Shown: positions 1 through 7,718, counted from the first letter of the stretch. The stretch: DNA of 64,000 nt from Promicromonospora umidemergens (GCF_024171995.1 NZ_JAMTCT010000020.1:1-64000); one strand, 5' to 3'. Notes: generated by a model not told the origin, from the letters alone. Program-made: numbers and translations.

Positions 1-128
1 AACCGCAGGCTCAGCCGCAACCAGTAGAGCCTGAGCCGGAGGTGCAGCGCAGGGTGCGGGCCGAGGAACGAGGCACGCGCCCGGAGCGAAACCGCCGGCT
101 CAGCCGCAACCAGTAGAGCCTGAGCCGG
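1..128. repeat. Direct repeat pair, each copy a hairpin
   Basis: A 39-base unit at 1-39 recurs at 90-128 with one mismatch, 89 bases apart. Each copy carries an inverted repeat (GGCTCAG ... CTGAGCC). In the second copy the arms grow to nine bases (CCGGCTCAG and CTGAGCCGG) around a 16-base loop. The pair lies just downstream of the leftward NAD kinase-like gene, so the hairpins may end its transcript. Exact duplication of the loop as well as the arms suggests a duplicated or mobile intergenic repeat rather than two unrelated terminators. The window edge hides whether more copies follow. Confidence 0.75.
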
Positions 129-133
129 CCCGG

Positions 134-1048
134 TCACACGAGCCGGAGCCGCCGCTCTGCCATCCCGATCCGGACCTCCTGGCCCCAGGACACCTCGAGC
201 CGGTCGGACTCCATGCCGTCCCCGAACACTACGAGCCGGTCGGACTGGACGGTCACCACGAGCTCGCCGTCGCCGCCGAGCAGGCCCTCGGTCATCGAGA
301 CGCCGGTGACCGGCGACGGCCACGCCTCACGGACGAACCAGGCGAGCGCCGGGTCCGTCCGCCCGGGCAGGCCGCGCCCGCCTCGGTCGTGCGCGATCGA
401 GGCGCTCCATCCGGTGGCACCGGTACCCGTGCTGACGATCAGGCCCGACGACGACTGCCGCTCCGACTCGCCGTCGGCGGCCAGCACATAGCGTGCGGAC
501 TGGTGGCTGGGGTGCCCGAGAAACAGCTCGTTGACGGCACGGAGCTCCTGACCGTCGTCGAGCCGTGCGTGCACCATGGTGAGCTCGTCGCAGCGCACTG
601 CGGCGAACGCCGCCTCGCCCGCACCACGAACGGTCGTGGCAAGGTTGCCGATGATCCGCGCGGCGCCGTCGGCGTCATGCCGCACCAGGACGCCGAGGTT
701 GGTCCCTGGCTCCGGGTTCACACCGACCACGAGCTGCCGGTCCAGGTACTTGGCCGCATTCGCGACCAGGCCGTCCTGGCCCACCACGACGACGACGTCC
801 TCGGGCGCGAAGAGGAAGCGGTCCAGGTCGGCGCGCTCCACCTCGGCGAGTGCCCAGCTGGACGGCACGCTCGCCGCGACCGCCCGGCGGGCCGAGGCCA
901 CGGCGTCGTGCCGGGCCTCGACGTCCGCAAGGGTGCGTCCGCGGGTGCGGAGGAAGAACGCCGCCTGGCCGCGGGTGGCGTGCCGGTCGAGCAGCTCGTC
1001 GAGCTCGGTTCGACGGTGCACCAGCACCGCGCGGGTGCGGAGCGCCAT
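134..1048 (-). CDS. NAD kinase-like (ATP-NAD/AcoX kinase fold) protein
   Basis: A 304-residue protein of the NAD kinase / diacylglycerol kinase-like superfamily, which phosphorylates NAD to NADP in its classical members. The glycine motif GGDG of true NAD kinases appears here as GQDG (residues 90-93). An NE pair occurs at 173-174 (NELFLGHP), and the nucleotide-binding STPTGSTAYS-like segment reads STGTGATGWS (206-215). The motifs are recognisable but divergent, so the substrate may not be NAD. The ATG lies one base after the TGA of the upstream SPFH gene (TGACATG), so the two are almost certainly co-transcribed and translationally coupled. The fold is likely; the exact reaction is inferred. 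Confidence 0.75.
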   Translation of the reverse strand: MALRTRAVLVHRRTELDELLDRHATRGQAAFFLRTRGRTLADVEARHDAVASARRAVAASVPSSWALAEVERADLDRFLFAPEDVVVVVGQDGLVANAAKYLDRQLVVGVNPEPGTNLGVLVRHDADGAARIIGNLATTVRGAGEAAFAAVRCDELTMVHARLDDGQELRAVNELFLGHPSHQSARYVLAADGESERQSSSGLIVSTGTGATGWSASIAHDRGGRGLPGRTDPALAWFVREAWPSPVTGVSMTEGLLGGDGELVVTVQSDRLVVFGDGMESDRLEVSWGQEVRIGMAERRLRLV

Positions 1049-1049
1049 G

Positions 1050-2087
1050 TCAGCGCCCAGCGGCCGGCGCGGCGTCCGACGTCGACTCGCCGGTCCGGTT
1101 GGTCAGCGCGCCCAGGAGACCGCTCACCAGGTCGGGCGTGACGGTCAGCGAGCCGATGTTCGGCAGGCGCGGGGCGGCGTCGCGCAGGGCGAGCGCCGTG
1201 AGCACGTCGCGCCCGACGTTGGCGTAGACCTCCATGAGCGCCGCTTCCTTGGCGGCCGCCGCCTCACCGAGCTGCCGTACGGCGGCTGCCTCTGCGGTCG
1301 CGGCGATCTCGTGCCGCTCGGCGTCGGACTTCGCTGACACGAGGGCGGCCGCCGCGGTCTCTTCGGCCTCGCGGCGCTGGTTCGCGCCCTCCTGTGCGAC
1401 GAGCTGTTCGCGTCGAGAGGCGAGCTCGATCTGGCTCGCGAGCTCGTTCTCCGCGATCTTGCGCTCCCGCTCGACGGCGACGGCGCGCCGCTCGTAGGTC
1501 GCCCGGTCGGCCTCGGACTGCAGCCGCTCACGGACGGGCGTGCGCAGGGCCTTCTCGACGTCGCCCTCCGGCCGGACGGCCAGCACCCGCACGCCCAGCA
1601 CCTCGATTCCCGTCGCGGCGAGGCGAGGGTCGTCGCCGAGTGCGCCGAGCGCCGTCCGCACCCGCCCGATGCCGGACTCCAGCGCCTCAGCCAGGTCAAG
1701 GGTCGCGATCAGGTCGACGGTAAGGCTCTGTGCGAGCTGGCCGACGATGGCGCCCACCTGCTGGCGGCCGCTCGCCTCCTGACCCGCCTGCGTGACGGGA
1801 AAGATCCCGAAGTCGAGGCGTCGAGACGCCAGGACCGGGTCACCGAACCGATAGGTGACGCTCGTCTGCACGCTGACGTCCTGCTGGTCCCGTGTGATGG
1901 CGTGGAACAGGACCGGGAGCTCCTGGTCGGTGGCAGGCACCTCACTGAGCACCGAGATGTCAGGGCGGAACCAGAAGGCTTGGCCCACGCCCTCGTGCCG
2001 GACGCTGCCGTTGCTGAGGTGCACCACGTACTCGCTCGCGGAGCCCAGGAACTGCCGGACCCAGGGGTAGTGCTTGATCGTTGCCAT
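1050..2087 (-). CDS. SPFH/band-7 (stomatin-like) protein
   Basis: A 345-residue protein with an SPFH/band-7 core in the first half, followed by a long Ala/Glu/Arg-rich coiled coil (about residues 190-300) and a short tail, as in stomatin- and flotillin-like scaffolds. There is no clear N-terminal membrane helix. The start chosen is the ATG at 2087 (MATIKHYPW), preceded by a strong GGAGGAG ribosome site; the longer upstream reading would run into the divergent promoter. It is the first gene of a two-gene unit with the NAD kinase-like gene and diverges from the Nudix regulator, with one operator palindrome about 23 bases upstream of its start codon. Confidence 0.88.
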   Translation of the reverse strand: MATIKHYPWVRQFLGSASEYVVHLSNGSVRHEGVGQAFWFRPDISVLSEVPATDQELPVLFHAITRDQQDVSVQTSVTYRFGDPVLASRRLDFGIFPVTQAGQEASGRQQVGAIVGQLAQSLTVDLIATLDLAEALESGIGRVRTALGALGDDPRLAATGIEVLGVRVLAVRPEGDVEKALRTPVRERLQSEADRATYERRAVAVERERKIAENELASQIELASRREQLVAQEGANQRREAEETAAAALVSAKSDAERHEIAATAEAAAVRQLGEAAAAKEAALMEVYANVGRDVLTALALRDAAPRLPNIGSLTVTPDLVSGLLGALTNRTGESTSDAAPAAGR

Positions 2088-2109
2088 CGTCGACGTCTCC
2101 TCCGGTTTG

Positions 2110-2158
2110 TCGTCACTATGACGATATATACCGAGCCCGCTTTTCGTCAAGCTGACGA
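2110..2158. promoter_or_regulatory. Two identical operator palindromes in a divergent promoter
   Basis: Two perfect 6-3-6 inverted repeats of the form TCGTCA-N3-TGACGA lie at 2110-2124 (centre CTA) and 2144-2158 (centre AGC), 34 bases apart, roughly three helical turns. Between them is an AT-rich GATATATA stretch (2123-2130) that could serve as a -10 element. The sites sit between the leftward SPFH/kinase operon and the rightward Nudix-type regulator, which is the obvious candidate to bind them. Confidence 0.8.
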
Positions 2159-2176
2159 GAATGTACCGTCGATGCC

Positions 2177-2953
2177 ATGGCCGACACCGCACGCACCCGA
2201 CCAGCCGTACCCGACACGGCAGGTTCCTTCCCTGTCACCGTCGACGTCGTGGCCCTCACCGTGCGCGAAGGAGCCCTGCACGCGCTGGTGGTCGACCGGC
2301 TCCTCGAGCCGTTCCGTGGCCAGGCCGCGCTGCCGGGCGGATTCGTGCTGCCCGGAGAGACCCTCGAGCAGGCGGCAGGGCGAGAGCTCGAGGAGGAGAC
2401 AGGGCTCACGGTGCCGACCGGCGCGACCGGTGCGGGCCCATGGCACCTGGAACAGCTGCGGACCTACGGCCCGCTCGGCCGGGACCCCCGCGGCCCTGTG
2501 CTCTCCGTGACCTACCTGCTGCTCGCGCCCGCGTTCGGGCTACCAGCGGCCGGCGGCGACGCCGCCGAGGCGCGCTGGGTCCCGGTCGACGGGAACGCCG
2601 GAGGGCTCGCCTTCGACCACGACCACATCCTGGCCGACGGCATCGAGCGAGCCCGCGCCAAGATCGAGTACTCGCCTCTCGGGGCGGCATTCTGTCCGCC
2701 CGAGTTCCCGGTGGCGGAGCTGCGCGGCGTGTACGAGGCGGTCTGGGGCACGCGGCTGGATGCGCGCAACTTCCACCGCAAGGCGACGGGCACGCCAGGT
2801 TTCCTGGAACCGACCGGCCGCCTGGGTGGAGGCGGCCCTGGCCGGCCGGCAGAGCTCTACCGGCTCGCCGCCGGCGTCGACCCGACGGCGGCCGTGCTGC
2901 ACCCGCCGCTGATGCGGCCGGTCAGCTCCGGCCGGGCCGCGCCCTCGGCTTGA
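2177..2953 (+). CDS. NrtR-type Nudix regulator (Nudix domain plus winged helix)
   Basis: A 258-residue protein with an N-terminal Nudix domain and a C-terminal helix-turn-helix region. The Nudix box is complete: a GFVLPGE segment followed by RELEEETGL fits G-x5-E-x7-REUxEExGU. The C-terminal stretch PVAELRGVYEAVWG ... LDARNFHRK followed by GF and TG is typical of NrtR-family regulators, repressors of NAD metabolism genes that sense ADP-ribose or related ligands. Many NrtR proteins have a decayed Nudix box; this one looks catalytically intact, so it could also hydrolyse a nucleotide. The ATG has little ribosome-site support. The neighbouring NAD kinase-like gene agrees with an NrtR role. The 3' end overlaps the convergent pirin gene by 32 bases. 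Confidence 0.85.
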   Translation: MADTARTRPAVPDTAGSFPVTVDVVALTVREGALHALVVDRLLEPFRGQAALPGGFVLPGETLEQAAGRELEEETGLTVPTGATGAGPWHLEQLRTYGPLGRDPRGPVLSVTYLLLAPAFGLPAAGGDAAEARWVPVDGNAGGLAFDHDHILADGIERARAKIEYSPLGAAFCPPEFPVAELRGVYEAVWGTRLDARNFHRKATGTPGFLEPTGRLGGGGPGRPAELYRLAAGVDPTAAVLHPPLMRPVSSGRAAPSA

Positions 2954-4010
2954 GGCGGAGGTCCGGCAGTGCGGGTGCGCGCAGCGGCCCGCTCGGATAG
3001 CCGCGCACCTGGCCGAACCGGCGGTCGGCGGCGCCGTCGGCGTACACGGTCGCCCCGGCACGTCGTCCTGAGCCTGTCTCAGGGTGCCGCCCTGAGGCTG
3101 TCGGAGGATCCAGCTCTGCGACCAGCGCCATCCAGTCATCGCGAGCCCTGACGATGTCCTCGTGCGTGCGGCCCATGAAGTTCCACCACATGATGACGTC
3201 CTCGGCGAACGGCAGGCCGCCGATCAGGACCGCCCGAGCCGGCGCGCCGGCGGACGCGCGCACCACGAGCGAGGGTCGCCCCGGCGCCGTGTAGCCGAGG
3301 CTCGCCGGCGGCACCCCGCTCTCCTCGAACGTCACGTCACCCGTGTCCACGAGCAGGGCGTGCTCGTGCGCCGGGTCGACGTCGAGCCGGACGGCCGCGC
3401 CGGGCTCCAGGTCGATCTGCGCTCCCACGAGCGGTGTGTACGTCGTCGCGGGCGAGTCGAGCACCTGGCCACCCACCGCGAGGCGCCCGATGAACACCCG
3501 GACGACAGCACCGTCGTGCCGTGCGACCGGGAGATCGCCGTGGTGCTCGAAGTGCGGGTCGACGCCGAGCGCCGAGCCGGGCAGCGCCGTCCACAGCTGC
3601 ACGCCGTGCAGCAGGGCCGGACGCCCCCGCGCGGGGGACTCCTCCGAGTGCGAGATGCCGACGCCCGCCGTCATGAGGTTGAGCTCGCCCGGGCGGACCG
3701 TCTGGAGCGAACCCACGGAGTCGCGGTGCAGGATCTCGCCCTCGAAGAGCCAGCTCACCGTCTGGAGCCCGGTGTGCGGGTGCGGCGGCACCTGCATGCC
3801 GTCGCTGGACGAGACGTCGTCGGGCCCGTAGTGGTCGCTGAAGCACCACGCCCCCACGAGGGACCGGGCGCGCTGCGGGATGGTGCGCCGCACGTTCATC
3901 GCCCGTGGCCCACCGAGCGGCACGTCGCGCGGGGTGAGGAGCTCGATACCAGCACTCTGCTCACCCGCAGCGCAGACCTGCTCGGCCGGCCGGGTCTCGA
4001 GGTTGCTCAT
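2922..4010 (-). CDS. Pirin family protein with repeat-derived C-terminal tail
   Basis: A 362-residue bicupin of the pirin family. Characteristic segments are RARSLVGAWCFSDHYGP, PPHPHTGLQTVSWLFEGE (metal-binding histidines) and GVGISHSEES. Pirins bind iron at the N-terminal cupin and act as quercetinase-like enzymes or regulators. The family usually ends around residue 300; here a further Gly/Arg/Pro-rich tail of about 60 residues is encoded through a repeat pair at 3067-3107 and on into the 3' end of the convergent Nudix gene. The tail is probably the result of repeat insertion destroying an earlier stop rather than a functional domain. The core assignment is firm. Confidence 0.9.
   Translation of the reverse strand: MSNLETRPAEQVCAAGEQSAGIELLTPRDVPLGGPRAMNVRRTIPQRARSLVGAWCFSDHYGPDDVSSSDGMQVPPHPHTGLQTVSWLFEGEILHRDSVGSLQTVRPGELNLMTAGVGISHSEESPARGRPALLHGVQLWTALPGSALGVDPHFEHHGDLPVARHDGAVVRVFIGRLAVGGQVLDSPATTYTPLVGAQIDLEPGAAVRLDVDPAHEHALLVDTGDVTFEESGVPPASLGYTAPGRPSLVVRASAGAPARAVLIGGLPFAEDVIMWWNFMGRTHEDIVRARDDWMALVAELDPPTASGRHPETGSGRRAGATVYADGAADRRFGQVRGYPSGPLRAPALPDLRLKPRARPGRS
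3067..3107. repeat. Pair of 17-base dispersed-type repeats inside pirin 3' end
   Basis: Two direct copies of CCTGAG(C/G)CTGTC(TC/GG)AGG occur at 3067-3083 and 3091-3107. The motif resembles the short CCTGAGCTTGTCGAAGG-type elements scattered through many GC-rich genomes, which often translate as LRQAQ-like peptides; one frame across this site gives that kind of peptide. The pair is embedded in the tail of the pirin coding region. Confidence 0.6.
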
Positions 4011-4439
4011 GCGCTGAGCCTAGGTCCGGTCCGGGACCTGGGCGCAAGGCCAGGGCCCCCGGGGCAGGCCGGGAGCCCTGGCGTGAACCGCGCACCCGTG
4101 GCCGCAGACAGCGGGACCAGAGCGCCGTGCTGACGTCACGACCCCGATACGCCCGTCAGATCCGGATCGCCAGGTCTGTTCTGCACGGACGCTTCGGACG
4201 CGGGCGGTCTTCCGGCCCCGTACAGGCACCTGTGACGTCATCCACAGCCCGTACCGCGGTACGGGACGTCCTGTCGTTCTCCGGTCAACCATGTGTCCGA
4301 TGCCCGGGCCGGTCGGCACTGCTGCAGCCACCGTATCCGCACCCGAATCGTCGAACCATTGCCCACGTTTCTATCCGCGTGGCGCACGCGCGGCAAGCGC
4401 TGCGCCCTCGGGATTTTCACCCTTCCTTCGCTCACAGTT
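4011..4439. other. Non-coding stretch upstream of pirin
   Basis: No open frame here has convincing codon bias or a ribosome site; the leftward 103-residue frame at 4020-4331 looks accidental. A one-mismatch DnaA-box-like 9-mer (TCATCCACA) lies at 4238-4246, and the pirin promoter must lie in the left part. The DnaA box cluster follows at the right end. Confidence 0.5.
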
Positions 4440-4506
4440 TTATCCACAGGAACGGGCCTGGATTTACCACACCGCACACAGGGCTGTGGATAAAATCTGT
4501 GGATAA
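4440..4506. promoter_or_regulatory. Cluster of three perfect DnaA boxes
   Basis: The consensus 9-mer TTATCCACA occurs at 4440-4448 (plus strand), 4485-4493 and 4498-4506 (both as TGTGGATAA). The first two also form an 11-base inverted repeat (TTTATCCACAG and CTGTGGATAAA, 4439-4449 and 4484-4494). A near-consensus box lies at 4238-4246. Three exact matches in 67 bases is far above chance in DNA this GC-rich. No dnaA, dnaN or gyrB gene is in the window, so this is unlikely to be oriC; a DnaA titration or reactivation site is more plausible. Confidence 0.8.
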
Positions 4507-4517
4507 CTAAAGGGCGG

Positions 4518-5573
4518 TCACACCCAGGCCCGAGACCCCGGAGCGCCACCTCCGGTCGGGTCGTTGCGCCCGTCCAGCTCCTCCGGGGCGGCGATGAAGC
4601 CCCCGTCGTCCACGAGGACCCCTCCGATGCGGCTCTGGAGCGCCACCGCGAGACGGGCCAGCGAGACGCGCATGCGAGCCCGGGCGATGGCATGCAGCCC
4701 GGGCACGTGCTCCAGCTCGAGCTCGTACGGGTCGGCCGGCAGCCAGCCGATGCGGTACGCGAACGGTCCGTAGCTCCGCCAGTCGAGCGTGCCCAGGGCG
4801 CGCGGCACCCGGTCGACGCGCTCCACGTCGACCACTATCGCTCCGTCGTACGCGGTGCTGCCTGCGAGGGTGTAGCGCGGCGACCCGTCGGGCGTGGTCT
4901 GCTCGGCGGAGACGTCGGCGGTGGCGATGAGTGACCGCAGCATCGGCAGCACGTCGCCCGACATGAGCGGATGTGCGGCGTAGAGCGCCAGGTTCACCGA
5001 TCCGGCTGCGTCCGGGAGCAGCACCTGCCTGCCGTCCGCGAGCACGGCACCACCCGACTTGCGCGCCGCCGCGACCATCCACTGCACGATGCGCAGCTCC
5101 TCGCCCTGCGGCAGCGCATGCGGGAAGGTGCGAGCGATACCGTCGCGGTCGTCGTAGGACGACGGGGCGGCGCCGCGGACGTCCCGCAGCCCGTCCGACC
5201 GCGTCACCGCGTACGCCTCGGCCTTCGTCGCGGAGACCTTGAGCTCGGCGAGGTGCACCTCGCCGACCTCGAACGGACCGGTTGCCACGTGCTCCTCCCC
5301 CAGGCGCATGACACCGGGGACGATCGTGTCCGGCTGCGCCATACCCCGGAACCGGGCACCGGCGACCCGGCGCGCGCCCGAGGTGCGGGACGGTTCTCGG
5401 AGCCATTCGATGTCCGAGAACCACGCGGCAGCGAGCTCGCTGACGGTGACGGGGCCGTTCGTACTGGGCAGGATCAGAATGTGACCCGAGGCGTGTTCCG
5501 CTGGAATCACACCCGCCAGAAATGTCATGCGGGGCACTTTACTGCCGGTCACTTTCAGCGATGATGCAGGCAT
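4518..5573 (-). CDS. Conserved actinobacterial-type protein of unknown function
   Basis: I do not recognise a family. The 351-residue product is acidic-to-neutral, has no signal peptide or membrane segment, and contains long runs typical of a globular cytoplasmic protein (for example LAGVIPAEHASGHILILPS near the N-terminus and YGPFAYRIGWLPADPYELE near residue 270). The start could be the ATG at 5573 or the ATG at 5528 (MTFLAGVIP); neither has a strong ribosome site. It diverges from a TetR regulator across a long palindrome, so it is the most likely target of that regulator. The stop lies only a dozen bases from the DnaA box cluster. Confidence 0.7.
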   Translation of the reverse strand: MPASSLKVTGSKVPRMTFLAGVIPAEHASGHILILPSTNGPVTVSELAAAWFSDIEWLREPSRTSGARRVAGARFRGMAQPDTIVPGVMRLGEEHVATGPFEVGEVHLAELKVSATKAEAYAVTRSDGLRDVRGAAPSSYDDRDGIARTFPHALPQGEELRIVQWMVAAARKSGGAVLADGRQVLLPDAAGSVNLALYAAHPLMSGDVLPMLRSLIATADVSAEQTTPDGSPRYTLAGSTAYDGAIVVDVERVDRVPRALGTLDWRSYGPFAYRIGWLPADPYELELEHVPGLHAIARARMRVSLARLAVALQSRIGGVLVDDGGFIAAPEELDGRNDPTGGGAPGSRAWV

Positions 5574-5653
5574 GTTACGGAGAGGAAACGTGCTCGTGAC
5601 AGCACCCGCACAGCGTTAGGGCGCCGAGCGACAGCAATTTCGACAGCGCCTCA

Positions 5654-5687
5654 CCTTAATGCCTATGAACTTACATAGGCATTAAGG
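5654..5687. promoter_or_regulatory. Perfect 14-6-14 operator palindrome (TetR type)
   Basis: CCTTAATGCCTATG (5654-5667) and its exact reverse complement (5674-5687) flank AACTTA. The half-site GCCTATG recurs at 5772-5778, nine bases before the TetR start codon. Location between the divergent unknown gene and the TetR gene makes this the expected binding site for that regulator. Confidence 0.85.
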
Positions 5688-5786
5688 GTCTAGGTGCGAG
5701 ATGCGCAGGAAATGACGCTTCAGGTACCGCCCGGTGCCCCGATCCGGAGTTCCGGTTACCTGACGGCGCGTGCCTATGATGTCAGC

Positions 5787-6392
5787 ATGCCCAAGATCAT
5801 CGGGAAGAGTCTGCACGAGCACCGGCAGATGACCAGGCACAAGCTCTTCACCGCTCTGTCCACGCTCATGGCGGAGCGCGGGTTCGACACCATCACCCTG
5901 GCCGACATCGCCGCAGCGGCGCACGTCGGCCGGACCGCTGTCTACAACCACTTCCACGACAAGGAAGCGCTGCTCCTCGGCTTCATCACGCACGAGACCG
6001 AGCAGTACGCCCACACGCTGGAGCGCGCGCTCGACGGCGTGGACGACCCCGTGGAGCAGCTGCGTACCTACATCCGCCAGCAGGCCCAGCTCACTCGCGT
6101 CTTCCACCTCGCCCCCGGCCCGGACCTACGGACGGTCCTGTCGCGTGCCACACAGCGGCGCCTGCGCGAGCACGCCGACATCGTCGAGGCGATCCTCCGC
6201 CGCATCCTCGCCGCCGGCATCGATGCCGAGACGTTCCCGCCCCAGGACATCGAACCGACGGTGCACCTCGTCAACGCCTGCTTGTCCGGCCGGCTCATCC
6301 CTGACGAGCCCGTCGCCCGCGAGCGCACCATCCGCGCCGCTGAGTCGTTCGTGCTGCGCGCGGTAGGGGCCAGGACTCCGGTCCCGGCCTGA
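5787..6392 (+). CDS. TetR family transcriptional regulator
   Basis: A 201-residue TetR-type repressor. The N-terminal helix-turn-helix (about residues 15-60) contains MAERGFDTITLADIAAAAHV followed by GRTAVYNHFHDKEALLLGF, a canonical TetR DNA-binding domain; the rest is a helical ligand-binding domain. I chose the ATG at 5787 (MPKIIGKSL) rather than the longer reading from 5694, because the latter would run through sequence containing the operator half-site. It probably represses itself and the divergent gene at 4518-5573 through the palindrome at 5654-5687. The inducer is unknown. Confidence 0.88.
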   Translation: MPKIIGKSLHEHRQMTRHKLFTALSTLMAERGFDTITLADIAAAAHVGRTAVYNHFHDKEALLLGFITHETEQYAHTLERALDGVDDPVEQLRTYIRQQAQLTRVFHLAPGPDLRTVLSRATQRRLREHADIVEAILRRILAAGIDAETFPPQDIEPTVHLVNACLSGRLIPDEPVARERTIRAAESFVLRAVGARTPVPA

Positions 6393-6407
6393 CCCTCTGG
6401 CAGGGTC
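6391..6407. terminator. Small hairpin between convergent genes
   Basis: GACCCT (6391-6396) and AGGGTC (6402-6407) pair around CTGGC, overlapping the TetR stop codon and lying 20 bases from the CorA stop. It could serve both convergent genes. The stem is short, so the call is tentative. Confidence 0.4.
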
Positions 6408-6427
6408 GTGGCCGTGCGGGAGTCCGG

Positions 6428-7564
6428 TCAGATCCAGCGCTTCCAGCGGAAGACGCCGAACAGGCCCACGCTCACGGCCAGCATCGCGACCAGAGCGGCC
6501 GGGTAGCCGTACACCCAGTCGAGCTCCGGCATGGCCTCGAAGTTCATGCCGTAGACCGTGCCGACGAGGGTCGGCGCGAACAGGATCGCCGCCCAGCCCG
6601 AGATCTTCTTGACCTCCTCGCCCTGGCGGATGCTGACCTCCGACAGGTGCTTCATCTCCTCGTTCTGCCGCTGCGCGACGAGGGTGGCGGCCACGGTGAG
6701 GATGTCGCGCAGCGCGGCCCGGAAGACCTCGATGCGGTCGGCGGCCTCGGTGAGGTGGTCGGCGACGTCGCGCAGGTAGGTCTGGAGCTCCGGGTCCACG
6801 CCGTACTTGTCGGCGCCCTTGGCGAGCGACGCGCAGAGGCTCTGCTCCGGCCGCACCGCCCGCTGGAAGTCGATGACCTCGCGGGACAGCTCGTAGATGC
6901 GCCGCGACACGTCGGGGGCTCCGCCCCAGACGTCGGACTCGATCTCGTCGATGTCATGGTCCAGGCCCGCGACGACCGGCGCGTACCCGTCCACGACGCT
7001 GTCGAGGATCGCGTACAGGACGGCCTCCGGCCCGCGCGAGAGCATCTCGCGGTCCGACTCCAGGCGGCTGCGCACCGCTGCCAGGTCAGGCGAGGCGCCG
7101 TGGCGCACGGTCACCACGAAGTCGGGTCCCACGAAGACGTGCAGCTCGCCGAACTCGACCTCCTCGGCGTCGTCCAGGTACCGCGCGGCGCGGAGCACCA
7201 CGAACAGGGTGTCGCCGTACCGCTCGATCTTGGGGCGCTGGTGCGCCTGGATGGCGTCCTCGATGGCGAGCGGGTGCAGGTCGAACTCGCGGGCGAGCGA
7301 CGTCAGCTCGCGCTCGTCGGGCCGCTCCAGCCCGATCCAGGCCATGCCACCTGGCCGCGAACGGAGCGCGCTGAACGTCTCCGCGAGGTTGTCGTAGGCG
7401 GCGGTGCGAACGCCGTCGGTGTAGATCGCGGCAGCGACCACCGAAGAGCGGGGCGCCGGCTCGGCGGGGCGCGGGGCGACGTCGGGCACGACGTCGACGG
7501 CGCGGCGCTGGCGCCGGGCGCCCAGCAGCGGACGAGAAGGACGGGAGGGCAGGAACGTGGCCAT
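6428..7564 (-). CDS. corA: CorA family magnesium/cobalt channel
   Basis: A 378-residue CorA-type divalent cation channel. It has a large soluble N-terminal domain, a long helical stalk (about residues 220-310) and two C-terminal membrane helices. The selectivity signature YGMN lies near residues 338-341, just after the first helix, and the protein ends with the basic WKRWI typical of the family. The first 45 residues are an unusual Arg/Pro-rich extension. The ATG at 7564 follows CAGGAG. A leader ORF with a very strong ribosome site and a GC-rich hairpin lie in the 300 bases upstream and suggest post-transcriptional control. Confidence 0.93.
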   Translation of the reverse strand: MATFLPSRPSRPLLGARRQRRAVDVVPDVAPRPAEPAPRSSVVAAAIYTDGVRTAAYDNLAETFSALRSRPGGMAWIGLERPDERELTSLAREFDLHPLAIEDAIQAHQRPKIERYGDTLFVVLRAARYLDDAEEVEFGELHVFVGPDFVVTVRHGASPDLAAVRSRLESDREMLSRGPEAVLYAILDSVVDGYAPVVAGLDHDIDEIESDVWGGAPDVSRRIYELSREVIDFQRAVRPEQSLCASLAKGADKYGVDPELQTYLRDVADHLTEAADRIEVFRAALRDILTVAATLVAQRQNEEMKHLSEVSIRQGEEVKKISGWAAILFAPTLVGTVYGMNFEAMPELDWVYGYPAALVAMLAVSVGLFGVFRWKRWI

Positions 7565-7686
7565 GGGGAACTCCTGGGGTCGAGCGCAGGAAACGGACTG
7601 CGAACGGACACCGCAGCAGAGACGGCCGAACGACCGGTGGACCTCACGCCCGAGGGGAAAGGGGCGGAGCGCACCGGTGCGCGAGA

Positions 7687-7704
7687 GCCCGCGGACACGC
7701 GGGC
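7687..7704 (-). promoter_or_regulatory. Hairpin in the corA leader
   Basis: GCCCGCG (7687-7693) pairs exactly with CGCGGGC (7698-7704) around a four-base loop. On the corA strand it starts 15 bases after the stop of the leader ORF and precedes corA by about 120 bases. It could be an attenuator or a barrier element responding to ribosome position. Confidence 0.45.
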
Positions 7705-7718
7705 GGGGAACCGTCAGC

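Noticed and set aside
4020-4331. 103-codon leftward frame
   Set aside because: Arg/Gly/Pro-rich with no ribosome site or recognisable domain, and it overlaps DnaA-box-like sequence.
4440-4506. Replication origin oriC
   Set aside because: No dnaA, dnaN, recF or gyrB nearby and too few boxes; a titration site fits better.
5590-5619. Nine-codon plus-strand ORF after GGAGAGG
   Set aside because: Could be a leader peptide, but it lies 170 bases before the TetR start with the operator between; chance match is likely.
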